DNA of 44,271 nucleotides from Candidatus Magasanikbacteria bacterium CG1_02_32_51 (GCA_001871435.1 MNVC01000045.1:1-44271), one strand, 5' to 3'; counted from the first letter of the stretch, positions 31,099 through 40,214 are shown. Notes: generated from the sequence alone by a model not told the origin. Made by a program: numbers and translations.

Positions 31099-32355
31099 AT
31101 GAAAGACACAGACATAAGAAAGATTGTTTCTAGGGAAATATTGGATTCACGTGGCAACCCAACTTTGGAAACAAAAGTTTATTTGGTAGGTGGAGCTATT
31201 GGCAAAGCTGCTGTACCATCTGGTGCTTCTACTGGAACTCATGAAGCTTTGGAGCTGCGTGACAATGCCAAACGTTTTGGTGGTAAAGGTGTCTTGAAAG
31301 CTATAAAAAATGTAAATACAATTATTGCTAAAGAATTGTTAGATAAAGATGTTTTGGATCAAAAAAATATTGATAAATTAATGATAAATTTGGATGGTAC
31401 TAATAACAAAAGAAAGCTTGGTGCTAATGCTATTTTGTCAGTGTCTCTAGCTTGTGCTCGAGCTGGTGCCAAGTCCAAAAAGATGCCTTTGTACAAATAT
31501 ATTCGTAGTGTTTATTCTTTGCCAGAAAAAAATTGGCGTATGCCAGTTGCTTCTATGAATATTTTGAATGGTGGACGACACGCAGACAACAAGCTTAGTT
31601 GTCAGGAATTTATGATTATACCAATACACAAGAAATTTGCTGAACGTGTGCGTATGGGTTCACAAATTTTTCATTCTCTCAAAGCAATTTTGAATGACAA
31701 AGGTTACACAACTTCGGTCGGTGATGAAGGTGGTTTTGCACCAGATTTGCTCAACAATGAAAGAGCAATACAGCTTATTATCAAGGCTATTCAAGTTTCT
31801 GGTTTTGAACCTGGCAAAAATGTTTATCTGGGTTTTGATATTGCTGCTTCAGAATTTTATCGTAAAGGAAAATATTATTTTACTAGTCCTTCTCAAGCTT
31901 CAAGTGCTGATAAAATGATTAGAATTTTTGAATCTTGGATAAGACGTTATCCTATACTTTTTCTTGAAGATCCATTAGCTGAAGATGATTGGGAAAATTG
32001 GGCTATTATTACCAAACATTTGGGTAAGAAAGTTACTTTGGTTGGAGATGATTTGTTTGTGACCAATGTCAAACGCATCCAAAAAGGAATTGATGAAAAA
32101 GTTGCCAATGCTGTACTTATTAAACTAAATCAAATTGGTACTTTGTCAGAAACTATTGATGCTATTTATCTAGCCAAAAAGAATGGTTACAAAGTAGCTA
32201 TTTCACATCGTTCTGGAGAAACAGCTGATACTTTTATAGCTGATCTTGCTGTGGCTGTTAATTCTGAATTCATTAAGACTGGCTCCATGAGTCGTTCTGA
32301 GAGAATTGAAAAGTATAATAGATTGATGGAGATTGAGGATGAAGTTTTGAAATAG
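31099..32355 (+). CDS. eno: Enolase
   Basis: Converts 2-phosphoglycerate to phosphoenolpyruvate. The 418-residue protein is complete: SREILDSRGNPTLE at the N-terminus, SGASTGTHEALELRD (active-site loop), NGGRHADN and QEFMIIP near 155-175, GDEGGFAPD near 210, LEDPLAEDDW near 290 and GDDLFVTN near 317 (metal ligands and acid), and the catalytic-Lys segment LIKLNQIGTLSE, then SHRSGETADTFIADLAVA, where most enolases have SGETED. The gene is followed by two phosphoglycerate mutase genes, so this is a lower-glycolysis cluster, although 374 bases with their own promoter separate them. An ACGAAAT palindrome precedes it. Confidence 0.97.
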   Translation: MKDTDIRKIVSREILDSRGNPTLETKVYLVGGAIGKAAVPSGASTGTHEALELRDNAKRFGGKGVLKAIKNVNTIIAKELLDKDVLDQKNIDKLMINLDGTNNKRKLGANAILSVSLACARAGAKSKKMPLYKYIRSVYSLPEKNWRMPVASMNILNGGRHADNKLSCQEFMIIPIHKKFAERVRMGSQIFHSLKAILNDKGYTTSVGDEGGFAPDLLNNERAIQLIIKAIQVSGFEPGKNVYLGFDIAASEFYRKGKYYFTSPSQASSADKMIRIFESWIRRYPILFLEDPLAEDDWENWAIITKHLGKKVTLVGDDLFVTNVKRIQKGIDEKVANAVLIKLNQIGTLSETIDAIYLAKKNGYKVAISHRSGETADTFIADLAVAVNSEFIKTGSMSRSERIEKYNRLMEIEDEVLK

Positions 32356-32481
32356 TTTAAATGTACGTATATTAGGATTTTTCTAGCTGTAGTATTCTCA
32401 AAACAAATACGGCATAATCTCTATTTGTTGTAATAGAGAAAAGGATTTATTTATTTCCCTCCTTAAATGGGTAAGTAATAT

Positions 32482-32600
32482 CGTCATCCTGTCCGTCATT
32501 CTGAACTTGTTTCAGAATCTTTATTACAAAAAACGTCTTTATACAGAAAAGACCCTGAACTAAATTCAGGGTGACGGACAATATGACGGACGGCATGACG
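32482..32600. repeat. Cruciform-like element of nested hairpins
   Basis: Outer arms CGTCATCCTGTCCGTCAT (32482-32499) and ATGACGGACGGCATGACG (32583-32600) pair at 16 of 18 positions. Inside are two hairpins, ATTCTGAA / TTTCAGAAT (about 32498-32518) and ACCCTGAA / TTCAGGGT (about 32552-32572). The 374-base gap also holds the hairpin TCTCTATT / AATAGAGA near 32419-32440; otherwise only the gpmI promoter. Confidence 0.75.
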
Positions 32601-32681
32601 CTTTTTAGGAGGATAAAATAATTTAAATTTTGTAATTGATAAATTCGCTATGTCGCATTTGACACTGGAAAGAACGCTAAC

Positions 32682-32710
32682 TTGTTTTTTGCTCTAATAA
32701 ATGCTAAAAT
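32682..32710 (+). promoter_or_regulatory. Promoter of gpmI
   Basis: TTGTTT (32682-32687), 17-base spacer ending in TGC, TAAAAT (32705-32710), an extended -10. The start near 32717 gives a leader of about 13 bases. Confidence 0.55.
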
Positions 32711-32729
32711 TAGTCGATATAAATAAACT

Positions 32730-34313
32730 ATGTTATCAAAACTAAACGAGAAAAAAAAAGAAATTGTTGAAGATCACAAACCAACAGTTTTGATGATTTT
32801 GGATGGGTTTGGTCTTGCTGATCCAAAAAATACAGGTAATGCTATTACTCCCAATACTGCACCAAATATTTTTTCTTATCTAAAAAAATATTCTAATACA
32901 GAATTAAAAGCTTGTGGTATGGATGTTGGACTTTTTCCCAATCAAGAAGGTAATTCAGAAGCTGGACATTTGAATATTGGTGCGGGTAGAGTAATAGAAC
33001 AAGATTTGGTGAGAATTTCTCATGCTATCAAAGATGGAACATTTTTTAAAAATGATTCTTTTCGTCATGTTCTTTTCCATGCTAAGAAATATAATAGTGC
33101 TGTGCATCTTATGGGACTTTTGACTGACGGACAAAGTGCTCACGCTAATTCTAAACATATTTATGCATTATTAGAATTTTTTCGTAAACAAAATCAGAAA
33201 GAAGTTTATTTACATTTATTTACTGATGGTCGTGATTCTTCACAACACGGAGCTGTCAATTTTTTGCTTGATTTACGTAAAAATATGAAGAATGGTGAGA
33301 AAATTGCTACCGTTATTGGTCGTTTTTATGCTATGGATCGAAACAAGATGTGGACAAGAACTCAGCAGGCATATGAAGCTGTGGTTTGTGGTATAGGTAT
33401 GAAAGCTAATAGTGCTGAAGATGCAATTTCTCAAGCCTATAATAGAGATGAAACTGATGAATATATTTTGCCAACAGTTATTATGGAAGGCGGAAAGCCA
33501 GTAGCCACTATTGAAGATAATGATGTTATTTTCTTTTTTAATGCTAGAAGTGATAGAGCTAGACAAATTACCAAAGCTTTTGTTCAAAAAGATTTCCAAA
33601 AGATGAATCAAGGAGCTTTTAAAAGAAAAAAAATACCAAAAAACAATAGGTTTGTGGCTATGACTGATTTTGGTCCAGATTTGCCAGGTATTTTCACTGC
33701 TTTCCCAAGTCCTGACTTCAAAAATTGTTTAGCCAAAGCTATCGGCGAAAATTATGAACAACTGTATATTTCAGAAACAGAAAAATATGCTCATATAACT
33801 TATTTTATAAATGGTGGATATTCTGAATCAATTAATGGAGAAAAAAGACAAATGATAAAATCAGGAGCACATTATTCTTATGCTGATAAGCCAGAAATGC
33901 ATTGTAAAGAAATTACTGATACAGTTTTGGGTTATTTAGAAAAACATACTTACAATTTTGTGACTATCAATTTTCCCAATGCGGACATGGTAGGGCATAC
34001 CGGAAATTTTGAAGCAACCAAAAAAGCAGTTACTATTATGGATAGTCAAATAAAAAGATTGGTAGATTATGTTTTGAACAAAGACGGACAGATTTTTATT
34101 ACTGCTGACCATGGTAATGCCGAAAGGATGTTTGATGAAAAAACTGGAGAAATTATGACTTCTCACACTACAAATCCTGTGCCTTTTATTTTTATAAGTA
34201 AAGATAAAAAACAAAAAATGAAATCTGGTCGTCTAGCTGATGTGGCTCCAACTATTTTGAAAGTTTTGAATATTGAAAAACCAGAGGAAATGACAGGGCA
34301 TTCATTAATTTAG
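32730..34313 (+). CDS. gpmI: 2,3-bisphosphoglycerate-independent phosphoglycerate mutase
   Basis: Interconverts 3- and 2-phosphoglycerate with two metal ions and a phosphoserine intermediate. At 527 residues it is slightly longer than usual because of about 15 extra N-terminal residues. All metal and catalytic motifs are intact: LMILDGFG (Asp25), GNSEAGHLNIGAGR (nucleophile Ser), LFTDGRDSSQHG, GRFYAMDRNKMWTRT, FFFNARSDRARQ, ETEKYAHITYFINGG, NADMVGHTGN, TADHGNAE, and TSHTTNPVPF (His ligand). It should be active. A second, altered copy follows 127 bases downstream. The gene is preceded by an extended -10 promoter with a leader of about 13 bases. Confidence 0.96.
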   Translation: MLSKLNEKKKEIVEDHKPTVLMILDGFGLADPKNTGNAITPNTAPNIFSYLKKYSNTELKACGMDVGLFPNQEGNSEAGHLNIGAGRVIEQDLVRISHAIKDGTFFKNDSFRHVLFHAKKYNSAVHLMGLLTDGQSAHANSKHIYALLEFFRKQNQKEVYLHLFTDGRDSSQHGAVNFLLDLRKNMKNGEKIATVIGRFYAMDRNKMWTRTQQAYEAVVCGIGMKANSAEDAISQAYNRDETDEYILPTVIMEGGKPVATIEDNDVIFFFNARSDRARQITKAFVQKDFQKMNQGAFKRKKIPKNNRFVAMTDFGPDLPGIFTAFPSPDFKNCLAKAIGENYEQLYISETEKYAHITYFINGGYSESINGEKRQMIKSGAHYSYADKPEMHCKEITDTVLGYLEKHTYNFVTINFPNADMVGHTGNFEATKKAVTIMDSQIKRLVDYVLNKDGQIFITADHGNAERMFDEKTGEIMTSHTTNPVPFIFISKDKKQKMKSGRLADVAPTILKVLNIEKPEEMTGHSLI

Positions 34314-34440
34314 GAATTTTAAATTTTGAATTTTAAAACAATTTTCAATGTATCAATTTTGAAATTTGTATATTTTTTATAATTTGAAATTTAATCATTC
34401 CTAAATTGTTTGAAAATTTAAAATTTCTAAATTTAAAATT
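34314..34440. repeat. AT-only inverted repeat between the two phosphoglycerate mutase genes
   Basis: Left arm beginning 34315 (AATTTTAAATTTTGAATTTT) and right arm 34403-34440 (ending AATTTCTAAATTTAAAATT) are imperfect reverse complements of about 31-38 bases. The element fills the whole gap and runs right up to the start codon at 34441. Confidence 0.7.
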
Positions 34441-36018
34441 ATGACAAATCGTCCAAAACCGGCAGTACTCCTTACTCTTAGTGGTTGGGGATTAGCGCCA
34501 AATACTCCAGGTAATGCTATTGCTAAAGCACATACGCCAAATTTTGATAGATTCATAGAAGAATATCCTGTGATGAGTCTTGGTGCTGCTGGTCCAGATG
34601 TTGGTTTGATAGGTGTAGGTGCTAGTAATTCTCGTATTGGACATTTGAATATAGGAGCTGGTAGAATTTACAAAAAAATTTTACCAAGAATAAATCAAGC
34701 TATCAAAGATGGTAGTTTTTTTGAAAATAGAGCTTTTTTGTCAGCTTGTCAACATGTAGAACAAAACAATTCTACTTTACATATTATTAGTTTGTTTGGC
34801 AACCAAATTCACAATGCCAATGACGAACATTTTTTTGCGTTGTTACAAATAGCCAAAAAAAATAACATTAAAAATGTTTTAGTCCACGCTATTTTGGATG
34901 GTGAAGATGATATTTATAATAATGCTATAGAACATATCAAGAAAATAGAAGAAAGGATGTCAGAGATTGGTATTGGCAAAATTGTTTCTTTGTCTGGCCG
35001 TTATTATACATTAGACAATGGTCGTCATTGGGATAGAACACAAATTGTCTACAAAACTATAGTCAAAGCAGAGACCAATTATGTTTTTCCTGATACACAT
35101 AGTGCTATTCAGGCTTCTTATGATAAAAAAGTTTTTGATACAGAATTTGTACCGGCTATCATAGGTGTTAGACAAGGTGAACAAATTATAAAAAATAATG
35201 ATGCAATCATTTTTGCTATTTTTGGATCTAGTCTTTGTAGACAACTTACTAAAGCTTTTGTGCTTCCAGCCTTTGCCAAATTTGAACGTGATTATTTGAA
35301 AAATTTATTTTTTGTGACTATGACTGATTATGAAAAAGAAATACCAATTGAGGTAGCCTTTGCAAATACTTTTATATATAATTCTTTGGGAGAAATATTG
35401 AATAAAGAAGGTTTGTCACAAATTAGAATTGCTGAAACAGAAAAATATACTTGTGTAACTACATTTTTCAATGGTATGTATGATCAAAAATTTGATAATG
35501 ATGAATGGAAAATGGTTCCTTCAAAAAAAGTAGCTTTTTATAATGAAGAACCAGAAATGTCTGCTAATAAAATTACTAGTGAAGTAATAAAAGCAATCAA
35601 GTCTGAAAAATATGATTTTATTTTGGCTAATTTTGCCAATGCTGACGCTGTATCACGTACTGGAGATATACAAGCTACAATCAAGGCTTGTGAAATTATA
35701 GACAAAAGTATTGGTAAAATAGCCGATTATGTTTTGGCTGAAGATGGAGTACTTTTTATTATTGCTGATCATGGTAATGCAGAACAAGTTTTGAATATAC
35801 AAACAGAAAGTATTGATAAAACTTCAAGTACCAACAATGTACCATTTTTGATTATTCAAGAAAGTTTGTTTGGAGTTTCTGGTAGAGTAGGTGATTCGCC
35901 AAATCAAGATTTGAGTTTATTACCAAAGTCTGGTGTTTTGGCTGATGTGGCTCCGACGATTTTGAAAGTTTTGGGAATTGAAAAACCAGATGAGATGACG
36001 GGGAAGAGCTTGCTTTAA
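34441..36018 (+). CDS. Divergent phosphoglycerate-mutase paralogue, probable pseudoenzyme
   Basis: A 525-residue paralogue of the preceding gpmI, alignable end to end (both finish with LADVAPTILKVL and EMTGxSL). Many catalytic residues have changed: LTLSGWG has Ser14 where the metal Asp should be; NSEAGH is SNSRIGH; DGRDSS is DGEDDI; FNARSDRARQ is FGSSLCRQL; ETEKYAH is ETEKYTC; NADMVGHTG is NADAVSRTG (His lost); TSHTTNPVP is TSSTNNVP (His lost). Nucleophile Ser and the ADHGNAE motif remain. The open frame is intact and well conserved in the core, so it is not simply decaying. It may be a regulatory partner of GpmI, or act on another substrate. No promoter is clear. Confidence 0.85.
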   Translation: MTNRPKPAVLLTLSGWGLAPNTPGNAIAKAHTPNFDRFIEEYPVMSLGAAGPDVGLIGVGASNSRIGHLNIGAGRIYKKILPRINQAIKDGSFFENRAFLSACQHVEQNNSTLHIISLFGNQIHNANDEHFFALLQIAKKNNIKNVLVHAILDGEDDIYNNAIEHIKKIEERMSEIGIGKIVSLSGRYYTLDNGRHWDRTQIVYKTIVKAETNYVFPDTHSAIQASYDKKVFDTEFVPAIIGVRQGEQIIKNNDAIIFAIFGSSLCRQLTKAFVLPAFAKFERDYLKNLFFVTMTDYEKEIPIEVAFANTFIYNSLGEILNKEGLSQIRIAETEKYTCVTTFFNGMYDQKFDNDEWKMVPSKKVAFYNEEPEMSANKITSEVIKAIKSEKYDFILANFANADAVSRTGDIQATIKACEIIDKSIGKIADYVLAEDGVLFIIADHGNAEQVLNIQTESIDKTSSTNNVPFLIIQESLFGVSGRVGDSPNQDLSLLPKSGVLADVAPTILKVLGIEKPDEMTGKSLL

Positions 36019-36090
36019 ACTCATACCTCGTATCACATACCACATAACAAAGTTGATATGTGTTTTTTGTACAAAAATATATTTTAGATT

Positions 36091-36123
36091 AAAAAATAGA
36101 CTAAATACAGTAGTCTATTTTTT
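36091..36123. terminator. Bidirectional terminator
   Basis: AAAAAATAGACTA, seven-base loop, TAGTCTATTTTTT: a 13-bp perfect stem between the convergent mutase paralogue and DHH genes; it overlaps the stop codon of the latter. Confidence 0.9.
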
Positions 36124-37257
36124 AATTTCTTGTTTGATATGCTTCACTATTTCTTCTTCCACTTCAGTCAAACTTTTTCCTGTGATATTGAATTTAGTTT
36201 CATTTTCGTCACCTTCAGCTGAATATTTTTTCATCATCTCTGTAGCGTGTTGTTGTGGTAAGATGCGTAAGGTTCCAGAAATATTTTGGTTGTTTTCTAG
36301 ATCTTCATTTAAGAGCAAAATAAATTGAGCAGATGGTGAAGTGCTGATTAATTCATCAATAATATTATTAAGATCTGTTTTTTTGGCTCCACTTCTTACA
36401 AAATCATCACGAGTAATGGTAGACCAAACAAAATTAGTTTCTTTGTCTTCTTTTAGATGACTTAATACTGCACCCCAGATTTTGAAAGTGGCAATAGATT
36501 TTGTTTGATAAAGATTTTTGATGATAAAACTTCTGTCAGCACCAAGGTCAACTAATTTACTAGCCACTTGTAAAGTTTGTGGTCTTACTTTGTTTTTTTT
36601 GAAACTATTGGTACCAGCAATAATACCAGTTAACAATGCTTGAGCAATGTGGCGATTGATCAATTCTTCTTTGCTTTTTTGTAATAAATCAAAAATAATT
36701 TCAGCACTAGTACTGGCTGGCAAATCTATAATATTGATTTGGCCATAGTGTTCATTGTTGGCTTGGTGGTCAATATTTATTATAGGTTTGCTATAAAAGA
36801 AGTTTTCATGGTCAGTATATATTTCACCCAAAGAATTCAAATCTGGAGTATCTATAGTAATGATCAGATCGTATTTGAAGTCACTTTGACTAGTAGTAAT
36901 GTTTTCTCTGTTAATATAACCATTTTTTGGTGTGACAAAAATACGTAATTTATTATCCTTTGTATCATAACTAAGTTCAGAAATACCAGTTTTGGCAATA
37001 TCTATATTTATAACAAAATTATTTAAACCTTCAAAACTATTTTTTATTTTTTGGGATTGTTTAAGGAAAGTATATTCACTGGGTAAAACAAAATTAGCGC
37101 AGACTATATCTACACGTTTTTCCATTTGCTCCAAAAAGAGTTTAAGCGCCAAAGCGCTACCGATAGCATCACCGTCAAAATGTTTTTTGAAAGTAATTAA
37201 GATGTTTTTTTTGTCTTCTATCGTTTTGTCAAATTGTTCTATTTTACCGAGTGCCAT
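36115..37257 (-). CDS. DHH-family phosphoesterase (NrnA-like)
   Basis: A 380-residue DHH/DHHA1 phosphoesterase. Motif I is FDGDAIGSALAL (about 27-38), motif II IDTPDLNSLG (about 135-144), and motif III INIDHQANNEHYG (about 160-172). Here the family-defining DHH triad reads D163-H164-Q165, so the second His, normally a metal ligand, is Gln. A DHHA1 domain follows, with the substrate loop expected near SGTLRILPQ (about 328). NrnA-type enzymes degrade nanoRNAs and pAp; related proteins cleave cyclic dinucleotides. A perfect-consensus promoter lies about 85 bases upstream. The substrate is unknown and the substitution could reduce or alter activity. Confidence 0.82.
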   Translation of the reverse strand: MALGKIEQFDKTIEDKKNILITFKKHFDGDAIGSALALKLFLEQMEKRVDIVCANFVLPSEYTFLKQSQKIKNSFEGLNNFVINIDIAKTGISELSYDTKDNKLRIFVTPKNGYINRENITTSQSDFKYDLIITIDTPDLNSLGEIYTDHENFFYSKPIINIDHQANNEHYGQINIIDLPASTSAEIIFDLLQKSKEELINRHIAQALLTGIIAGTNSFKKNKVRPQTLQVASKLVDLGADRSFIIKNLYQTKSIATFKIWGAVLSHLKEDKETNFVWSTITRDDFVRSGAKKTDLNNIIDELISTSPSAQFILLLNEDLENNQNISGTLRILPQQHATEMMKKYSAEGDENETKFNITGKSLTEVEEEIVKHIKQEIKK

Positions 37258-37348
37258 ATTTGCGTATTGTTACAAACAAATATCTAGTTGCTAAATATCT
37301 GATTGTAACACCTTTTTTGTACCTTTGACTATAAAAGGGCAATAGGAG

Positions 37349-37377
37349 ATTATATATCAAAAGTAATATTGTGTCAA
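37349..37377 (-). promoter_or_regulatory. Sigma-70 type promoter of the DHH gene
   Basis: TTGACA (37377-37372), 17-base spacer, TATAAT (37354-37349): perfect consensus. The leader of about 85 bases contains GTTACAA / TTGTAAC inverted repeats (37269-37310) around two direct copies of AAATATCT. Confidence 0.75.
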
Positions 37378-37440
37378 TAGAGCCTAATAAGCCTAGTAAT
37401 GTATTTTTTGGATATTATTTAGCTAATTTTAGGCTTTTTC

Positions 37441-37469
37441 TTGCATTTTCTGGGTAATTATAGTATTAT
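37441..37469 (+). promoter_or_regulatory. Candidate promoter of the valS operon
   Basis: TTGCAT (37441-37446), 17-base spacer, TATTAT (37464-37469). It would make a leader of about 60 bases that includes the ACTTTATAA array. Confidence 0.45.
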
Positions 37470-37487
37470 TATATAATTGGTTTGACT

Positions 37488-37528
37488 TTTAACTTTATAA
37501 CTTTATAACTTTAAGGACTTTATAAACT
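37488..37528 (+). repeat. Tandem ACTTTATAA array upstream of valS
   Basis: Four adjacent 8-11 base words of the type AACTTTATA / ACTTTAAGG / ACTTTATAAACT. The same words form the inverted repeat before glmR (6804-6867). Only one arm is present here. It ends 7 bases before the valS ATG. Confidence 0.7.
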
Positions 37529-37535
37529 ATTGTGT

Positions 37536-40214
37536 ATGGAAAAGGCTTACGAACCAAAAATATACGAAGATGATATTTATAAACTTTGGGAGGAAAGTGG
37601 GTTTTTTAATCCTGACAATTTGTCTGGTGAGCCATACGCTATTATGATGCCACCTCCAAATGTAACGGGTGTTCTTCATCTCGGACATGCTTTGGAAAAT
37701 AGTCTTATGGACATTATGGCTAGATATCAGCGTATGCAAGGTAAAAAGGTATTACTTTTGCCTGGTACAGATCATGCCGCTGTGGCCACACAAGCTAGAG
37801 TAGAAAAAAATTTAGTGGAAGCGGGCATGAAAAATCCACGTGAAGAATTGGGAAGGGAAGGACTGTTGAAAAAAATTAGGGAATATTCAGAACAATCAAA
37901 AGCCACAATTCTTAAACAAATTAGAAAAATGGGAACCAGTGCTGATTGGAGTCGTTTGGCCTATACTTTTGATGAAGAGAGAAGTAAAGCTGTAAATACT
38001 ACTTTTGTAAAAATGTATAATGATGGGCTTATTTATCGTGGGTTTAAAGTAGTAAATTGGTCAGTAAAAGGTCAGTCTACTTGTAGTGATGATGAATTAG
38101 TCTATATTGATAGAGAGGCAAAATTGTATACTTTTAAATATTCTAAAGATTTTCCAATTACTATTGCCACTACTCGTCCAGAGACAAAATTGGGTGATAC
38201 AGCTGTGGCTGTAAATCCAAATGACAAACGTTACAAAAAATTTATTGGTAAAGTATTTCCTGTGAATTTTTGTGGTGTAGATTTGAAATTAAAAATAATT
38301 GCTGATGAGCATGTAGAGATGGAATTTGGTACAGGTGCTCTTGGTGTTACTCCAGCTCACAGTGGAGTAGACTTTGAAATGTATGAAAAGAAAAAAGTTG
38401 AAGGTGATCCTATTGAATTGATTCAGGTGATTGATGAAAAAGGAAAGATGACTTTGCAAACTGGTAAAGAATTTGTAGATAAAACTGTTTTGGAGGCTCG
38501 TGATTTGGTGGTAGAAAAATTAAGAGCTGAAGGTCTCATGGAAAAAGAAGAAGAAATTGAACAGAACGTAGGAACATCGGATAGATTTGGTGATGTAGTA
38601 GAAGCTATACCAATGACCCAATGGTTTATTGATGTAAACAAAGAAATTCCTGGTAGAGGTAAGAGTCTGAAGGCTCTTATGAAAGAAGCTGTTTCAAGTG
38701 GTTTGGATAATGATAAAAATAAAAAAGTAACTATTACTCCTGATAATTTTGTAAATATTTATTTTAATTGGATAGACAATCTACGTGACTGGTGTATTAG
38801 TCGTCAAATTTGGTGGGGGCATCAGATTCCGGTGTGGTATAGAAAAGTCGAAAGTCGAAAGTCGAAAGTCGAAAGTATTGAAGATATATATGTTGGAGTT
38901 GAAGAACCAAAAGATATTGAAAATTGGACACAGGATTCAGATACTTTAGACACTTGGTTTTCTTCTGGACTTTGGACTTTTTCAACTTTAGGTTGGCCAA
39001 ATGATACAGCTGATTTCAAAACTTTTCATCCTACAAATTGGATGCAAATGGGTCATGAAATTTTGTTTTTTTGGATGGCTCGTATGATTTTGTTTTCCGG
39101 TTATTTATTTGATGGTATACCTTTTAAAGATGTTTATATTCATGGAATTTTGCGTGACAAAGATGGCAAGAAATTTTCCAAATCATCTGGTAATGGTATT
39201 GATCCATTAGATATAATAGAAAACTACGGTACAGATGCTTTGCGTTGGAGTGTACTTTCTGGTATTACTCCTGGTAATGATTCTAGATTTTATACAGAAA
39301 AAGTTGAAGGGTCTAGAAATCTAGTAAACAAATTATGGAACGTTGCGCGTTTTATTGAGATGACTATTGTAGAAGCTGGAGGAAAATTAGTTAGAGAGTG
39401 CAAAATGCCCAAAGCTAAAACTCTAGCTGATACTTGGATTTTGTCACGTTTAAATAAAATAATCAAAGATGTAGTAGATAATATTGACAATTATCAATTT
39501 TCTCAAGCAGCTGAAGTTTTGCGCGACTTCACTTGGAATGATTTGGCTGATTGGTATTTGGAAATTGCCAAGATTGAAACTGACAAATCAGAAGTATTAA
39601 ACTATATTTTGAATACTGTTTTGAAACTTTGGCATCCATTTATGCCATTTGTGACTGAAGCTATTTGGTCATCCTACGCTAAAACTTCAGATGATAAACA
39701 AGAATTATTGATGGTGGAAAAATTTCCGGAAGTAAATGTGGAGTGGCAAGAAGTAATAGATTTTTCAATGTTACAAAATATCATTATCAACATCCGCTCA
39801 GTTCGTGGTGATTACAAGATTGATCCAGCCAAAAAAATAAATGTGACAATTTCAGCAGGAGACAAAAAAGAATTGCTGGAAGAAAATGCTGAAATAATAA
39901 AAAGATTGGCACGTCTGGAGAATTTACAAATAAACCAATCAGCTAATAAGCCTAATGATTCTGTTTCTTTTGTGGAGGGTGGTGTAGAAGTTTTTGTAGA
40001 ATTATCAGGTGTAGTAGATTTTGCCAAAGAAAAAGAAAAGTTAGGAAAAGAAATAGAACAATTAACTAAATATATTTCTGGTCTAGAGGGTAAACTAAAT
40101 AATCCAGGCTTTGTAAGTAGTGCTCCAGAGAGTATAATTAATCAAGAAAAAGAAAAGTTGATTGAAGCACAAGAAAAGTTGGAAAAAACTAACAAACAAT
40201 TTCAAGCAATTTAA
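37536..40214 (+). CDS. valS: Valyl-tRNA synthetase
   Basis: Class I synthetase that charges tRNA-Val and edits threonine. The start is the ATG at 37536 (a TTG two codons earlier is less likely), giving 892 residues. PPPNVTGVLHLGH (HLGH at 48-51) and GKKFSKSSGNGIDP (KFSKS near 545) are the ATP-binding signatures; the editing domain lies between (about 190-340, TTRPETKLGDTAVAV), followed by the anticodon domain and a C-terminal coiled coil (about 830-892). At about 437-447 a tandem 7-base DNA repeat is translated (RKVESRKSKVESIE) in a connective loop just before the EDIYVGVEEPKD segment. It heads a tight valS-tyrS-argS run. Confidence 0.97.
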   Translation: MEKAYEPKIYEDDIYKLWEESGFFNPDNLSGEPYAIMMPPPNVTGVLHLGHALENSLMDIMARYQRMQGKKVLLLPGTDHAAVATQARVEKNLVEAGMKNPREELGREGLLKKIREYSEQSKATILKQIRKMGTSADWSRLAYTFDEERSKAVNTTFVKMYNDGLIYRGFKVVNWSVKGQSTCSDDELVYIDREAKLYTFKYSKDFPITIATTRPETKLGDTAVAVNPNDKRYKKFIGKVFPVNFCGVDLKLKIIADEHVEMEFGTGALGVTPAHSGVDFEMYEKKKVEGDPIELIQVIDEKGKMTLQTGKEFVDKTVLEARDLVVEKLRAEGLMEKEEEIEQNVGTSDRFGDVVEAIPMTQWFIDVNKEIPGRGKSLKALMKEAVSSGLDNDKNKKVTITPDNFVNIYFNWIDNLRDWCISRQIWWGHQIPVWYRKVESRKSKVESIEDIYVGVEEPKDIENWTQDSDTLDTWFSSGLWTFSTLGWPNDTADFKTFHPTNWMQMGHEILFFWMARMILFSGYLFDGIPFKDVYIHGILRDKDGKKFSKSSGNGIDPLDIIENYGTDALRWSVLSGITPGNDSRFYTEKVEGSRNLVNKLWNVARFIEMTIVEAGGKLVRECKMPKAKTLADTWILSRLNKIIKDVVDNIDNYQFSQAAEVLRDFTWNDLADWYLEIAKIETDKSEVLNYILNTVLKLWHPFMPFVTEAIWSSYAKTSDDKQELLMVEKFPEVNVEWQEVIDFSMLQNIIINIRSVRGDYKIDPAKKINVTISAGDKKELLEENAEIIKRLARLENLQINQSANKPNDSVSFVEGGVEVFVELSGVVDFAKEKEKLGKEIEQLTKYISGLEGKLNNPGFVSSAPESIINQEKEKLIEAQEKLEKTNKQFQAI
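38844..38877 (+). repeat. AAAGTCG tandem repeat inside valS
   Basis: Four perfect copies of AAAGTCG followed by AAAGTA. Seven bases is not a multiple of three, yet the frame is kept. The word style resembles the intergenic heptad palindromes. Confidence 0.9.

Noticed and set aside
37530..37535. TTG at 37530 as the valS start
   Set aside because: An ATG two codons later fits better; the extra two residues (initiator plus Cys) add nothing conserved.
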